Assembly (NCBI GenBank): GCA_029834535.1
Contig: JAQMWT010000534.1
Coordinates: forward strand, 1 to 64,000
Length of the DNA: 64,000 nt
Direction: 5' to 3'
From: Chrysophaeum taylorii
Taxonomy: Eukaryota; Sar; Pelagophyceae; Pelagomonadales; Pelagomonadaceae
This document shows, in pieces, positions 1 through 12,003 of this stretch. A program made the position numbers and the translations under genes. The first letter of the stretch is position 1, and every line of letters starts with the position of its first letter. The notes below the pieces were generated by a model. That model was not told the DNA's origin. It ran no database searches and was given only the letters and a program-made list of their open reading frames with translations.

Positions 1-1
1 G

Positions 2-1675
2 CTGCGCATTGTCACTCAAGCCTATTTACACCCGCCTCGTCCTACGTATAAGAAAAACCAACGCTGCTGGTCAATACATAAGCATAAATCACGCCTGGTC
101 CTACGAGGATTCTTAGCTCTCTGGCACCGATTTTTCAACATTCAGCCTATGGCACAGCTTACTGGCATCCGATGTGTTCTGGCGCTAGCAGCTCATCTGC
201 GACTTCCCGTCTACCATGTCGACGTGCCTAACGCTTTTGTTCAAGCTCCCATCGACTCTCATGTCTATGTCAAACTGCCACAAGGCATTTACCTTCTCGA
301 TCCCGAAGATACTAAATATCAAGGCCGTCGTCTCCCAAAGCTACTTACATCTCTCTATGGATTACGCCTGAGCCCCGCCCTTAGGAATCAAACCATAAAC
401 GGCTTCTTTGATTCATTAGGCTATACACGATTTCGAACAGACACCTGCATTTACGCTAAAGTCCAAGCTGATGCTACGTTTCTAATTTGCACGCTCTCAG
501 TAGACGACGTCGTCATCACGTGCACTTCGGAAACTCTACGTCGTGAATTCTAGCAAGCCCCGAAAAAGGAATACTCAGCCGACACCTTCGAGGAAGTCCA
601 TACTCTCTTAGGCATGCGCATAACGCGTTTTACTGATGGTTCTATATCACTGGACTATCAGGCTAAACTTGATGCATTGTTCGAAGAGTACCCCATTTTA
701 ATGCAGTTACGTCCCACTTCTACACCGATGTCACCATCAACCACGTATAAAACTGGAGAGCCATCTTCTGATATGGACAAGTTTATTCTTCATACCTTCT
801 CCACCTTACTCGGCAAGCTCACTTTTGTCCAATTGGCCTGTCGCCCTGATCTATCCCAAAGTCTTAGTCGTTGCTCTCGAGGAATGCATAATCCAGCATT
901 TCTACATGTTCAAGTACTAACAGGAACGCTCCGCTACTTGCGCAAGCCCGAAAATCGCAATCTTCGACTCTGGTACTACTCTGGCTCTTCCGCTCTAATG
1001 GACCATCTTCGACTTCTTATCGGCAATCGCACTGACATGGCAACCATGTTGGATTACACTAAAGAACAAGTCAATTCAGGTAACTTTGATCCATTGGTCG
1101 CGTTCGTTGATGCCGATAATGCACCTTCTTATGAACAAGACCGCAAGTCTACAACCGGTTACGCCATTTTTTTGTTTGGTTCTCTCATCACTTGGAAGTC
1201 TAAGTTACAGCCTATCACAGCTACCTCTACGCATGAGAGTGAACTTATCGCCCTTAACATGTGTGCCGATGATGTGGTCTGGTTACGCAAATTGTTAACG
1301 GAAATGGCATTCGCTATAAATCCTCACTTCTATCTTCGCCAACCTTCAGGGAAAGGCTTGCTACTAGATTATGATGCTCACGACAATCCCCTCCCATCGG
1401 ACATGTCGTTCATACGTAAAAGTCCTATACTTGGAGACTCTGCCTCTGCTATTCATCTATCTAATAATCCCGACAGTGCGACTAAGGCCAAAGCTATCAG
1501 CACACGCTGGTTCCGTATTCGCGACTACGTACAGTTAAAACGTATACGTCTACATCATGTTTCCGGTACTCATAACATTGCTGATGGATTTACTAAACCC
1601 TTTGGAGCTCCGCTCTTCAGCAGATTTCGCACGTTACTTGGCTTACAACAACCCATAGCTCAACAAGATGGTTAA
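2..1675 (+). pseudogene. Ty1/copia pol: reverse transcriptase and RNase H, 5' end outside window
   Basis: One frame is open from the left edge to 1675 except for a TAG at 551-553. The first part matches the copia reverse transcriptase: a VDVPNAF block at about 219-240 (family form MDVKTAF), a SLYGL..SP block near 351-377, and SVDD at about 500-511 in place of the usual YVDD. The part after the stop carries the copia RNase H signature: an FVDAD block near 1103, DRKSTTGY at about 1140-1163, ITWKSK, and a TSTHESELIAL block, ending with the family's VSGTHNIADGFTKP tail near 1560-1600. The enzymes would copy element RNA into DNA in a virus-like particle. Integrase and gag lie outside the window. 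The in-frame stop means the copy is probably dead unless it is read through. Family assignment is firm. Confidence 0.93.
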
Positions 1676-1889
1676 CCCTTACCCTTCACTATGTCCGAAA
1701 TGACTTTAAACTAACCCTCCTATGCAACGGAATACTGGCTCGCTACAATGTGAAATGCAATGAAATACGCGATGTGGGGATCCTTTTAAGATGAATCCTA
1801 CTAAAAACAAGGATGCTGCGAGCCGGCGCTATTCTGTACTGAACCGTGGTCGCGGTGGCGTCTCGTCACTATCATCACCCTTTATCTTC
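1676..1889. other. Downstream flank of the copia pol gene, possible 3' LTR start
   Basis: No ORF. A short purine stretch with TGTGGGGATCC near 1774 could be the polypurine tract and LTR start, but the second LTR is not in the window, so this cannot be tested here. Confidence 0.25.
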
Positions 1890-2017
1890 TTAACTACTAA
1901 TCGACACGTGTTTGTCTGTTTGTCTGTCTGTCTTTAATTGTCTGTCTGTCCCTCGATTTAGGGTAAGGATCAGGTAGGCGCAAGAGTAAGGATCAGGTAG
2001 GGCGAGAGCCAGACAGT

Positions 2018-2535
2018 GATCCTCCAAGCCGTCTACGGCGACCTCGCAGACTATTTCCACGACCCGCGGCGGCTCTTTCAGCGCGCCATTCTCTCACGCC
2101 CCGTCGAAACGATGTTGTCGATGCTGACAACGCGCGCATGACCGCGGCCTTTTTTTCCCGGAGACGAGGCGTCGGAGTTCTTTTCGGCCGACTAGGTTGG
2201 GTCGGAAGACGACGCCTCGCTCTCAAGAGTCGAGTTTTGAACTCCCTGACAACCAACGGCATGCTGACTTTGATCGCGAGCTTAAAGTCTTCGCAACCTC
2301 GACCCGTCGCACGGCCACTGCAACGGTACCAGATACATGATCGATCGTGTCGTTGTCACCGAGGCTCCTCCAACCTGTATCCCTTAAGGCCCGCCTACGC
2401 CAAACGATCAACAAGAGCCAGGACCAGACGCCCCGCGAGGTCCGCGTCCTCTTGCCCACAAGCCCGTCTTCTGTCACGTCCAGCTCTACGTGGCTCTCTG
2501 TCGATCGGCAACCCCGAGAATATACTCTTCTGAGT
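2018..2535 (+). pseudogene. Helitron PIF1-like helicase C-terminal fragment (H1)
   Basis: Reading across frames gives the order of motifs found at the C-terminus of Helitron helicases: QAVYGDLADYFHDP, then an RAIL block (family form ERAILTPRNDDVDEIN), FPGDEASEF, LRNLDP..GHCNGTRYM, and TINKSQ.QT followed by a degraded HGQLYVALSR block. Relative to the copy at 40.9 kb, a 2-bp insertion near 2090 (CTCTC for CTC) shifts the frame at the RAIL block. In-frame stops also occur, so this is not a working helicase. The protein normally unwinds DNA during rolling-circle transposition. Motif order makes the assignment strong even though each frame is short. Confidence 0.8.
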
Positions 2536-2594
2536 CGACGACTCCGCCCTACCCCACACGTGCTGCGCAATACCGATAAGCCCCCTCCCTGCGT

Positions 2595-2954
2595 CTACAC
2601 GCGCACTGTAGGTGAACTTACTGGGACCACGTGGACTTACTGGGGTTTGAGATTGGGACTAGGTGAACTTAGTGACCAGATGAACTTCCTGGGTCCAAGT
2701 GAACCTACTGGGGTTTTTAGAGTAAACTCAAAGGATAGCAGCGTGTGTGGATCAAGGCAGCTTAGATTGGCGGAGGTGAGAGCGACGAGCTCGAAGGAGA
2801 GTGGGGTGAGTGGATGTGAGCACGAGTGGGCTTACACCGAACTTACTGGGGTTAGAGATTGGGACTAGGTGAACTTACTGGGACCAGGTGAACTTACTGG
2901 GGTTAGAGATTGGGACCAGGTGAACTTACTGGCGAACTTACTGGCCTGCACTTG
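2595..2954 (+). repeat. Minisatellite of GGTGAACTTACTGGG units in the Helitron tail
   Basis: Multiple imperfect copies of GGTGAACTTACTGGG and of GGGGTTAGAGATTGGGAC alternate. A block starting GTTTTTAGAGTAAACTCAAAGG at 2713 is embedded and also occurs in the tails at 40.6 and 41.7 kb. Confidence 0.8.
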
Positions 2955-2955
2955 T

Positions 2956-4599
2956 AATGCCTTAAATCCAAGCGTTGCTCCGACTAGTTCTCCTAATCGG
3001 AAGCATCAAACCTACTTGTTGGTTGCTCAAGGACATCAATCTACGCCCGTGACGCCCAAGACAACTGTCCAACAACAGTCTAAACCGCAAGCAGCGAAGT
3101 CCGAGTACTTCCTGCTCAAACACTGCAAGTTCGACGTAATGGCGATGATGTCAGGGGGAACGTTACTGCTCTTGGTTCTTCGCCACCAAATTTTCTTCTT
3201 CCGCAACATAAGGATCCTCAGTGTTGGCTTAAGTCTTTGCAGCAGCTGCTTACGGAAGCACAACAGACAGAGTTTTTTGTGGATAATGTCCAATATCTCA
3301 GTTCGTTGCTGTGCGTTAAAGCAAAGCGCGTCCGGAATGCTCCCGCCATATCACCGAATGAGGGCATTCGCTTTCACCGCTTTCCACCCATTAAAGGGGT
3401 TGTCAAAGTACATGTGGCGTGTACCAAATGCTATAATAAAACCGATATGCCGGGTACACCCCTTGTACTCATCATATGCACTGAAGATGAGCTTCTTAAG
3501 ACGGACAGGATACGGTTGAAGATCATCTCGCGTCTGAGCAACATGCATCGCAGTGCTTCGATGTACCTACCTACCGCGCCCCTTCTTTCTGTTGATTTGC
3601 GCGATGTGCAATTTATCACATCACGGGATAGCGTTAATTCGCAATAACCAATAACCCTTCCAGCTCTCTTGCTATAATGATCCAGGTGCCCAGATAAGAG
3701 CTATAATCCTCCGCCTTGGAAAGTCCATTGCTATTAACAAGCTGCTCAAAGAGGCGCTCGTGCAGATTATGACAACCCTTAACGTCGATGCTTCTAAAAT
3801 CCTTGTCAACCCTGACGACGCTAATGCCCCGCTCCTGCTTGAGCTGCCCGTCGTTTCGAGTGTAAAGTCTTGAGATTCTTGTAGCAGCTTGGTCTTTGTT
3901 ACAGTCCGTTGAAGATAAGTGACCTGTGTAGTCACCAATCCTGATGAGTTGCTTAATGTGCTCATCGAACGCTTTTTTTGTTAACGATGTTTCTCATCAT
4001 CAACTCGACGCAACCTCTTCCGAGACGGTACCGCCAATGCTTAACTACTTTCGCCAACTTCCACCTGATCACCAATTATTAGCATACCTTTTCAGATAAT
4101 AACACAGATGCAAGTGACTTACGGAACTTTACATACTCGAGTGACCGAGAACATCATCAAGCACGCGTCTCTGTTAGACAACATCTTGTCGAGTCTTCGG
4201 ATGCATCAGGACACTATAATCCCGACCTCGGCTGTATTTGTCCATATCATCTCTCAATCACTCATCTCGTCCATTGGACAGTTCCCTCCAGATACGCATA
4301 ATGAGGCAGGCACAGCGAGCTCTAATCGGCGACGACGACGACGACGACGCAGCTCACAGTTTACACACTGCTATGTCTGATGCACGTGATCGTGTTATTC
4401 CTGCTTTGGATCTACACGCTCTTACACCAGCTATGTCCTTCCTCTCGTCTGTTATGGCACCCCTCCTCGAGTGATGCATGCAATGACTACGCACAATACT
4501 AATACTGCTAACGACCTATCCTCCTCCTCCTCCGATGATCACAATTCGTCTTCTCCAGAGTTAAAGGAACTGGACGATAATAGCGAGGATGAATGAATT
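2956..4599 (+). pseudogene. Unassigned AT-richer coding-like region
   Basis: Three stretches look protein-coding but do not join in one frame. The first is open from about 3084 to 3647 and ends SVNSQ; it includes a CTKCYNKTD segment. The second, about 3665-3870, reads through IRAIILRLGKSIAINKLL and ends SSVKS. The third ends at 4596 with an acidic tail (SSSSSDDHN..ELKELDD). Base composition is clearly AT-richer than the rest and similar to the copia pol at the left edge, so this could be gag or 5' sequence of a related element, or a captured gene. I recognise no domain. Frameshifts or introns separate the parts. Confidence 0.4.
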
Positions 4600-5282
4600 T
4601 GGACCACACATCTGATATGTTGTGGACACCGATACCGCTTCTTTACGCAACATCACAACACGCTCGACATCATAATTAATTTGTCTTGTTTTGTTGTTGT
4701 TTGTTCCATTGTTCACTGTTCTCGTGTATATTGCACAAGTTCCGCCTCGAGAACGTCTGAAATGCTGCATAAACCGCCGTTTGTTTTCACACGTTGAGGG
4801 GGTCCAGAGAGCTACACTATTATTATTGTGTGCGACGCTGGAAATTTTTTTTTCTTCGCGCCTTTCATTCATCACGCCGATCTCTGAAAGAGAGTTTATT
4901 TTTTTTCTCCACGAATAAAATAATACGTACGGCTTTCCCTCTTTCCTTACCCTTCCGCAATTATTTATTTTCATGACTATTATGAACAACCCTAAGCTCT
5001 CTTCCAACATGGAGTAGGTCTCCTACCGTCAGGGACGGGGTTTACTGTTTAATTAACAGAGGCTTCGTTCCAAGTGTAATCGCTTCTATGGGACCTTAAG
5101 GAGGTAGGGCTTATTTAAAATCCCTACCTTGTGTAGTAGCAGCATGCGACAAGCGGAATGGTCTGTACACGCCTAAGACTGCACGCAGTCTCTACCACAT
5201 GCATGTAGTACCCGGAGAGGGTCAAATCTCTCCAGGTGAGCCAGAAATTTGATTTCTGCAGCGATAGAGATAGATAGCCCGC
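4600..5282. other. AT-rich non-coding stretch
   Basis: T-rich runs near 4847 and 4898 and several short inverted repeats. No gene, RNA or transposon end can be supported. Confidence 0.4.
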
Positions 5283-5789
5283 ATGATGATGATGATCATT
5301 CGACAGTCGAGACGACGACGACGACCATTATTGCAGACGACGATTTTACGCGACGATAGAGGGGACGACGCCATCTTTTCCCGCAACCCCCCCCCCCGAA
5401 ACGAAACGGTAGTATCGGCTGATCGAGCCACGGACACGCCGCCGGAAGGAAAGGATACGAAATCGTATAATGCGTCGGAGACGCGAGGCTATCCGAAGAC
5501 GACGAAAGGGACGCCTATCCAATTGAGCAATGCCCGGAGTTGTCACCGCCAAGAGAGGAGAGCCTTGACGGCGTTGTTGCAGGAGGTGAGCCGAAACCCA
5601 ACCGATAAAAAAGATGGATTTAAGAATAAGATTAGCAGCGACGAAGTGGAGGCAGAGTTGGTGGACGAGAACTCGGAACTTGTTGCTAAAGAAGCCACCA
5701 GAACCGAATCGACCGCTCAGCTACAGTATCGAAGCCACAGCCGACGCCGATCGGCACCGAATGTGACGATCAACAGAATCTATTATTGA
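5283..5789 (+). CDS. Hypothetical basic/charged protein, possible gag of the Ty3/gypsy element
   Basis: A 168-residue open frame lies upstream of, and on the same strand as, the gypsy RT and integrase remains. It is rich in Arg, Asp and Glu, has a run of Arg near the start and contains no CCHC knuckle that I can see. Position suggests the 5' (gag) part of the element; sequence alone does not prove it. The first Met is followed by three more, so the exact start is uncertain. Confidence 0.3.
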   Translation: MMMMIIRQSRRRRRPLLQTTILRDDRGDDAIFSRNPPPRNETVVSADRATDTPPEGKDTKSYNASETRGYPKTTKGTPIQLSNARSCHRQERRALTALLQEVSRNPTDKKDGFKNKISSDEVEAELVDENSELVAKEATRTESTAQLQYRSHSRRRSAPNVTINRIYY

Positions 5790-7700
5790 CGAAAAAAGAT
5801 GAAACGGGCGATGTTTGGGATTTGAGGTCGGTCTTCTTTCGCTTCAGAGAACGCCGAAGATCGGGATCCCCTACCAGCATTGACTTCCTTCCTCCGAGAT
5901 TACCACAAGAGCGGAAGCCACCAGGCTGCCGTTGGCGTCGACGACGACAAGCGACTCGAGAGCTCAAGCCGCGGCGTCGATGCCCAACCGCGAACGAGCG
6001 AGTCAGAGCCCAGTGTTCTCACACCACGTTCACGCCGCGGGATGCGTTTTTTGGACGCTCTGACGTTTTATGGCCCGTCACGTTTACGGGAATCTTGACG
6101 GACCGAAATTCTCGATCGGTGTCGATATGGAATGGCAGATGTTTCTTTCTTATATTTGCCGTGAAATGGTCAGAAAGCTGGCCAAAGATGATTTGAATCT
6201 CGATGAAGGCGAGGTTGTTCCGACGAAAGGGCAAGCTGTATTGAATACGACGACGACGACGACGACGACTATCCGTCGTTGGATCGCGCTGTTGCTCTCG
6301 CAACAACGACATCGCTGCCCCCATTGTCGCCGACACCATTTACCTTTTCCTGCTGGGAGGGCGCGACATCCGAGTTTTAGGAGACTACCCCCACGACCGA
6401 ATTTGCATTTTTACCCGAACCCAAGTTACGCAAAGATTCTACTGCCGGAACGAGCGGTAGTAGCCTTTTTTTCCCCAGCTCCGGGAGAAGAAGCAGCAGC
6501 AGCGCAGGAAGTTGTTGCTTACGCTGCTGCTCCGCGCACGCTACAAAACTCGAGTTCGGAATTTTGACGCGTCTTTGTCGAAGCCTCTGGGAAAAGCTCT
6601 TCGTCGCTAGGCTCTTGCTGAATACGAGGAGTTGGGAATTGTCGACGGGATGTGTTCTTCTTGCGAAGAGCACGACTACTTCATCTGCTCGCGTGGCTCT
6701 TACTTCCACGCAAGAAGTGCCGACGGTCGTCACTCGAGGCGGCGATATCGTTAGGTACGAAGATGAGTTGAGGGTTTATAACGAAAGAATGTGAAGAAGG
6801 GAAACCTTTTCTTTAATCGTCGTCGTCGCTTGACGCGCTGCGACGAATCTCCCCCGCCGATGTTGCTGAGCACGGCGCAGAAGGACGCAAAAGCTGCTGC
6901 TGCTTGGGACGCATCCCAAGCGAGATTACGATTTCGCTCGACGGACAGAAGAAGATGAGAAAAGAAGTGCCGCGAGAGCACCGAAGCGGAGATCCGATAC
7001 GAAAAGGGGAGATCCGATACGAAAAGGTTCGTTGGCTTCCGATCACTTATCATATGGTTGATAGAGCAGGAGGAGGGGCTTCTTATGTCGCGCGTTTACG
7101 CCCTTACGCGCAATTTTTTTACGACACAACGCCGCCCGGTTTGTTTGTACGAGAGCTGTTGTTGGTTTCCAGCCACCCGCTCCATTTGCGCGCTGTTCCC
7201 AAGACTTGCAGGAACAAGAGTTGAGTTCGCCGCTGCGCTTGCCTACGCAGACGAACGGCATTATTTACTTCAGACGAACAATTTACGATCTTTTCACGAG
7301 CCGCGACGAGCGCGGCTTATACCGCCACGCGGGTCCCGCTTCACACGTAGGAGGACCGCACTGTTCCGATTACCGACCTCTGAATTTGACAATGACTTCG
7401 GAGTTGCTTGCTGACGATGCCCCTTGATTTTGATTGGGCCGGCTTCTTCAGGACGACCTCGTTGAAACACTTGGCGTGCGTCGTGCGTGCCACCAGACGC
7501 CTTATTAGTACTCGATCTGCACATCTCGGTGACCAAGGATTTTCATCGCTTGAGCGGCGAGGCTTTGCCGTCCGCGTTGAGTCCTGCAGACCGACCGTTT
7601 GATTATTATTTGCAAATCGAAGATATATCACTCTTCGTCGCGTACAAGTTTTTTTTCCACAGTTAAAAACACGACGCGCGTCTTAAGATTCATGGGTGTC
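5790..7700 (+). other. Degraded 5' portion of the Ty3/gypsy element (gag/protease region)
   Basis: Only short frames of 60-165 residues are present, with (GAC)n runs near 6249-6269 and patches that read well in one frame and then shift. No protease DTG motif is convincing. The stretch is assigned to the gypsy element purely because recognisable RT follows on the same strand with no other element boundary seen. Confidence 0.35.
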
Positions 7701-7788
7701 GACTGATGATCTCCAAGATCGCACCACCAAACGTTGATTCCGCCTGCAACAGATGAGCCGCCGGGGATGTCTCATGCTTTTTCTGCTG

Positions 7789-7805
7789 CCCCCCCCCCCC
7801 CCCCC
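7789..7805. repeat. 17-base poly-C run
   Basis: An uninterrupted C run at 7789-7805. It is a likely site of length error in sequencing or replication and breaks reading frames here. Confidence 0.9.
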
Positions 7806-8104
7806 AAAGTTAGACGTTCCGCCAGATCCTGAGCAAGCACGCATGATCGGGAACCGAAGATTAAGAGCGTGAGTGTCAAAGGCGAGGAGATCAACAAAAG
7901 CCACCCACCCGGAAGTGAGATTAAAATACGAGAAGAAAAAGTTCGATGTGCCATCTGGAAGAAGGATGCGCCGCGCGATGTTGATGGCAAACTCCCGAGC
8001 GCGTCAAGGATAACGAAGAAGCTATGAAGATTCCTACCAAGGTGACAAGGTTGGAATTCCTGACAATCCGCACTTAGAGACAATGATGCGAAGTTGATGC
8101 TCCG

Positions 8105-9330
8105 TCATTGTGTGCAATGAATAGCCTTTTTCGACCCGATTGTGAGACCTCTGGACTCGCCTCCGGTGTCTCTACGATTCAAAGAGGCGAATCCGATTGA
8201 GATGACGACGCCCTGCCGATCGACGCCTGCGAAGCTCGATTGTCTCCGCAAGCAGATCAGTGAGTGGTGTCGCGATGGAGTTCTTCGCCCGGCTAACTCA
8301 CCTTGGGCCTTTCCTGTATTGATGCTTCCCAAGAAAGGAGCTGAGATTGGAACGTCAAACGCGCAGCGCGGTTGACTTACGTCAGCTATAAACGATCGAT
8401 CAAACGACAGTTGGCCGAACATTCGAAAAGATGATGATGCTTTAGCTTTTCTCTCGCCGCCATGCGACGCTGGTGCATTGATATTAGATGGGGATATCAC
8501 AAGCTTCGTCTGGATATGGCACAGCGCAGCAAGACGCCGTCGATGGTTAGCCCACTTGGCGCTCACAGTTTCTTGCGATTGATTACCTCTGGGTGTGAAG
8601 ACGGCCGGAGCTCTTTTCTGCAAGCAGATGGCGAGCGACCTTTTGAAATGGATGTATCGAGATTTGGTTGCGTTTGTTGACGATATTTATGATGGGATGG
8701 ATCCGACGATTTGTTTTCGTCGACATTTACAAGTTTTGATAATCGAAGTTATTTGGCACAGAGAGGGTACAGCGGTCGAACCGCAAAACTACTCCACCTT
8801 CTCAAGGACGGTGATAGAATTTCTGGGACACATTTCGACCCCAGAAGGCATGAAGCCCAAGTCCGAAGATCGGCTGGATGCCGATTCCAGGTACTTTATT
8901 TATTTATTTATTTATTTATTTGCCGAATACTTTCTTCTCAAAAGACCCAAATAATACGAGCTTTCATCGGCATGAGCAATTACTGCTGCCGCCGATATGT
9001 GAAAAGCTACTCGCCGCTGAGACGATTATGCCTCGAAGTCAAAAGGCTCGGGATGCGATTATTGTTGAAGGGTTGATTCCCGGGGAGTCTACCACGCTTA
9101 TTTGGTGTTCCAAGAGCGAGCTTGCTTCCCCGACCTAGTGATGACCAAGGAATTCCTGCCTCCGACTGTCACTTTGTCGTTTTTATCACGACCGAACTTC
9201 CGGAAGAACGAGGAAGAAGATCCCGGAAAAGATCCGATGATGAAGTTGGCTACATCTCGCACTACTACTACGAGGAGACACCGTCGGAAGAAGAACCGCG
9301 TGCTGCGCGATGAGCCGCAGGTCTTCAAGG
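8105..9330 (+). pseudogene. Ty3/gypsy reverse transcriptase and RNase H, frameshifted
   Basis: The frame from 8142 reads STPAKLDCLRKQISEW, then RPANSPWAFPVLMLPKK, which is the classic gypsy RT entry (SPAK..I..QI..L..G.IRPS.SPWA.PV). The frame from 8462 gives DIRWGYHKLRLD. A shift near 8590 leads to KTAGALFCKQMASD and FVDDI (catalytic YVDD equivalent, near 8676), then FLGHISTPEGMKP. Another frame continues with RAFIGMSNYC..YVKSYSPL (connection domain), followed by a weak RNase H match (FPDLVMTKEFL). At least three frameshifts plus stops make this a relic. Identification as Ty3/gypsy is secure from motif order. Confidence 0.88.
8895..8920. repeat. (TTTA)n microsatellite inside the gypsy relic
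   Basis: About six TTTA units interrupt the pol frame between the RT and its connection domain. They probably arose after the element died. Confidence 0.85.
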
Positions 9331-9469
9331 ACGCAGCCGCATATAAGGATTACATTGATAAAATTCCTGATACTGCGTTTGCGAGCAAGAATTTATTGAT
9401 GCTACTTGCGAGGATACTCGCTATCGAATGGCCCACAAGGTAGTCAGTCATACGTTGCGACGCTACGCT

Positions 9470-10575
9470 GAGCGCTAACGTACGAGATATGAAGGTTGTG
9501 AAGGACATTCTTTACCGCATTTCTGTTGATTTGCACCCGATAATAATTTTGTGGCCCCTGTTGCGCGAGCGGCGGAGTATCCGACCACGACACTCTGGTT
9601 AACGGTGATTTTTCACGTCACGGTACGGTCCAGGCTATCCAGGAACGATTTTGCTGGCCCCACAAGTCGAAGAACGAAGTTGGAATCTTCTTCATTTCCG
9701 AATGTTTAGTCTCTCAGAAAAAGCTCGTACGCAAGAGAGCCGAAACGAGCTCCAGACGCTTGCAGCAGCGAGCCTGTTTACGATAGTGTGATGGCAAGGA
9801 AGCATGTGCTGGTCCCGAGACGTATCTTCGAGTGTTTTTCGATCCACACTTGTTGATTTTTGATGTTTTGAACGATACTCCATTATTCTCGAGTCTTTTG
9901 TCATTAACATCCTCCTCGAGGGCCCCGGATGATCCGTCAAAGAGCTCGCGAACAACAAGTTTATGCGCGAGCTTTTGCCATCTCTTCAACACGCGCTACC
10001 GATCTACGATTCCGCCAGTCGAACCCTGCTGAGCGCGTGAACCGAGTTATCAAAGCATTCCTCCGCGCTTGCCTTCGGGGCCGGAACCTCGCGGATTGGC
10101 CGGAACCTCGCGGATTGGCCCGACTTCGCTCAAAAAAACGTTTTGCGATTTGCTACAACCGCAAATTCATTCATTCTAGGCACGCAGATTTCTCCCTTTA
10201 TGCTGCGCCTGAACCCGTCTGCTGCCGAAGACTCGTGAACGATTGAAGTATTATGCGAAGATCGTCAACGACGCTCGTAATGAAGCTTTGAAGAAACAAC
10301 GATTGGGCTTACAACGCCGACCATGTCGATGTAGAATACAAGGAGGGATCGCACGTTTTGCTCTATATTCCTTTCCTTCAAAACAAGCTTCGACCGGAAT
10401 GGCGAGGATTATCAAGGAACGCCTTTCACCTACAGGATTGAGTCTCTCGACTCTCCGCCCGAAGAACGACGCGTTCATGTTAGTTAGATCACGCCTACGA
10501 TGGTTCCTCCGATTGTTGATCAAGCCGTCCGCAGCAAACCCGAAGAAGAAACTTTCTTTCCAAGACGATTAATTA
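9470..10575 (+). pseudogene. Ty3/gypsy integrase, frameshifted
   Basis: Around 9600-9740 one frame reads HGTVQAIQERFCWPHKS then FISECLVSQKK, the HHCC zinc-binding head of a gypsy integrase (H.G...I...F.WP....YI..C..C). Farther on, ELANNKFMREL (near 9940) and SNPAERVNRVIKAFL (frame from 9929, near 10016) match the end of the integrase core containing the catalytic Glu region. The Asp motifs between them are not clearly preserved. Several frameshifts are present. It lies directly downstream of the RT relic, in the normal gag-pol order RT-RH-IN. Confidence 0.82.
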
Positions 10576-10910
10576 TCAGCCTGATTCCTGACCGGAAGCG
10601 CTCCGATTGGCGGCGCAAGAAGATTTATGTTGCTGAAGTTTACGAGCCTTACGATTGATTACCAGAAGGCGATTTTGGGACGCGCTGAGCAGGTTGCGAG
10701 AGGCGATTTTTGTTCGAATTTGTACTACGAAAACGCACCAACGAGTGTCTTTAGCACGCTATAATTCACGATTGCGCCACTTCTAAGCCGCGTCACCCAG
10801 CGAGCGGAGTAGGGAGAGTGCACAAAGTATCCTGCGGGGTCAGGATGCACGTTGGGGGGAAGATGCCGTGGTGACATCACATCCTGGTGGAGTGGCATTG
10901 AAAAGGAGAC
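10576..10910. other. 3' flank of the gypsy element
   Basis: No ORF longer than a few tens of codons. A GAAAAGGAGA purine tract near 10900 may be the polypurine tract before a 3' LTR. No matching LTR copy is seen in the window. Confidence 0.3.
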
Positions 10911-12003
10911 TTAGCTCGAGACAGGAGCGAGGAGGCACCAAGTCTCGCCGCGAGAGCGCGGGTTCAAACAGCACCGGACCTCGACTCGAGGGTCTTCGTT
11001 CGTCCGGCAAGTTTCGGCATTGGTCTTAGCCTCGCCCTCGTAGCACAGCGGGACAACACCATTCGTCTCGGCTCCCGCAAATCGCACGAAGGCCGCGCCA
11101 TTCATTCGGCGAGCTACTACCTAGGTGCCGTAGTACCAACCGTACTCTGCCTCTTCGAGAGGATCTGCTTGCCGATAATGTCATTCTCGTGCTCCCTCGT
11201 CATGTCGATAACAAAGCCACAGGTGGTGCAATTGGCTCGCCAATGGCATCAATAGCGGCGGCGGCGTCTTGTGGGTCCGTCGTGTCATCAACGTCACCCC
11301 CACGATGTCGTACGCTTCTCGCTATTCTTGACGTCTTCCAACGAATGCTCGGGCCGTCGTCGCGTCGCGCGAATTGGGGCCCACGGCATTTCAACCGACT
11401 GCGGACTCTGTGCCATGAAAAATGTCACCGCGAACAAAACCATCACAGTCCAGGAGACAGACGCTCGAGACCGCGCGCGAGCTGCAGCAGGTTCTCCTCG
11501 ACGGCGAAGTTTTTTTTTTTAAAAATGGAATGCATTCGGAGGTAACGTCCCATCCCCAGTGCCCACTGCCGAGATGTCATCGCTCGCAGGTGGACCACTT
11601 CGACGACAACACGGGCAACTTCAGCGGCAAGGTCCTCGTGGCGCTGGCCTTTGAGTACGGCTACCGCCTCTACCGTATCTATAGCGAGAACGACAGCAAA
11701 GTTAGGGCAACCGCGCGGGACCTCGTCGAGACGCTCAGCTTCCTCGCAAGAAAAAAAATTCGCGCCTGTGCGGTGCCCTCTGGCGTCTCGGCTCGGCCAT
11801 CGGCACCACCGCAGCTAGCGGCCATTGGGTTCCTGCCTCCCATGTCCCGAGCCTCGCCGACTGGCGCCAGCACGAATGGGCCTTCTTCAAAGATCTCAGG
11901 ACCCGCCAAAATCACCATCACCGAGGACGGACGTCCGTCCTCGCGAAGCTCGACAGTGCCGAGAGGCAACGTGCCGAGTTCTTCGTCGTCGTCGACTTGA
12001 GCT
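10911..12003 (+). pseudogene. Unassigned coding-like region
   Basis: The frame from 11422 is open for 192 codons and contains a natural-looking segment (VALAFEYGYRLYRIYSEND near 11640). Another frame, ending at the TAA at 12001, reads HVPSLADWRQHEWAFF and AKLDSAERQRAEFFVVVD. The A/T homopolymers at 11508-11525 and 11751-11758 sit between these parts and may be the frameshift sites. No domain recognised. It could be a further retroelement ORF following the gypsy relic. Confidence 0.35.

Larger units (their letters stand above)
1890..2954 (+). mobile_element. Helitron 3'-end fragment, copy H1
   Basis: This is one of four related fragments (others at 39.8-40.9, 40.9-41.94 and, inverted, 17.4-17.8 kb). 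It starts in a TGTTTGTC-type simple repeat, runs through the end of a PIF1-like helicase frame and finishes in a minisatellite of GGTGAACTTACTGGG units. The three plus-strand copies end at the same words, CTGGCCTGCACTTG, after which flanking DNA differs. This marks the 3' terminus of the element. No 5' end or Rep domain is present. Confidence 0.75.

Noticed and set aside
4318-4365. Arg or Asp homopolymer proteins at the (GAC)n run
   Set aside because: The homopolymers come from a simple GAC repeat read in different frames; no gene can be inferred from it.
10905-10985. tRNA-like sequence (TAGCTCGAG and GCGGGTTCAAAC elements)
   Set aside because: The acceptor and anticodon stems do not pair, and spacing between the box-like words is wrong.
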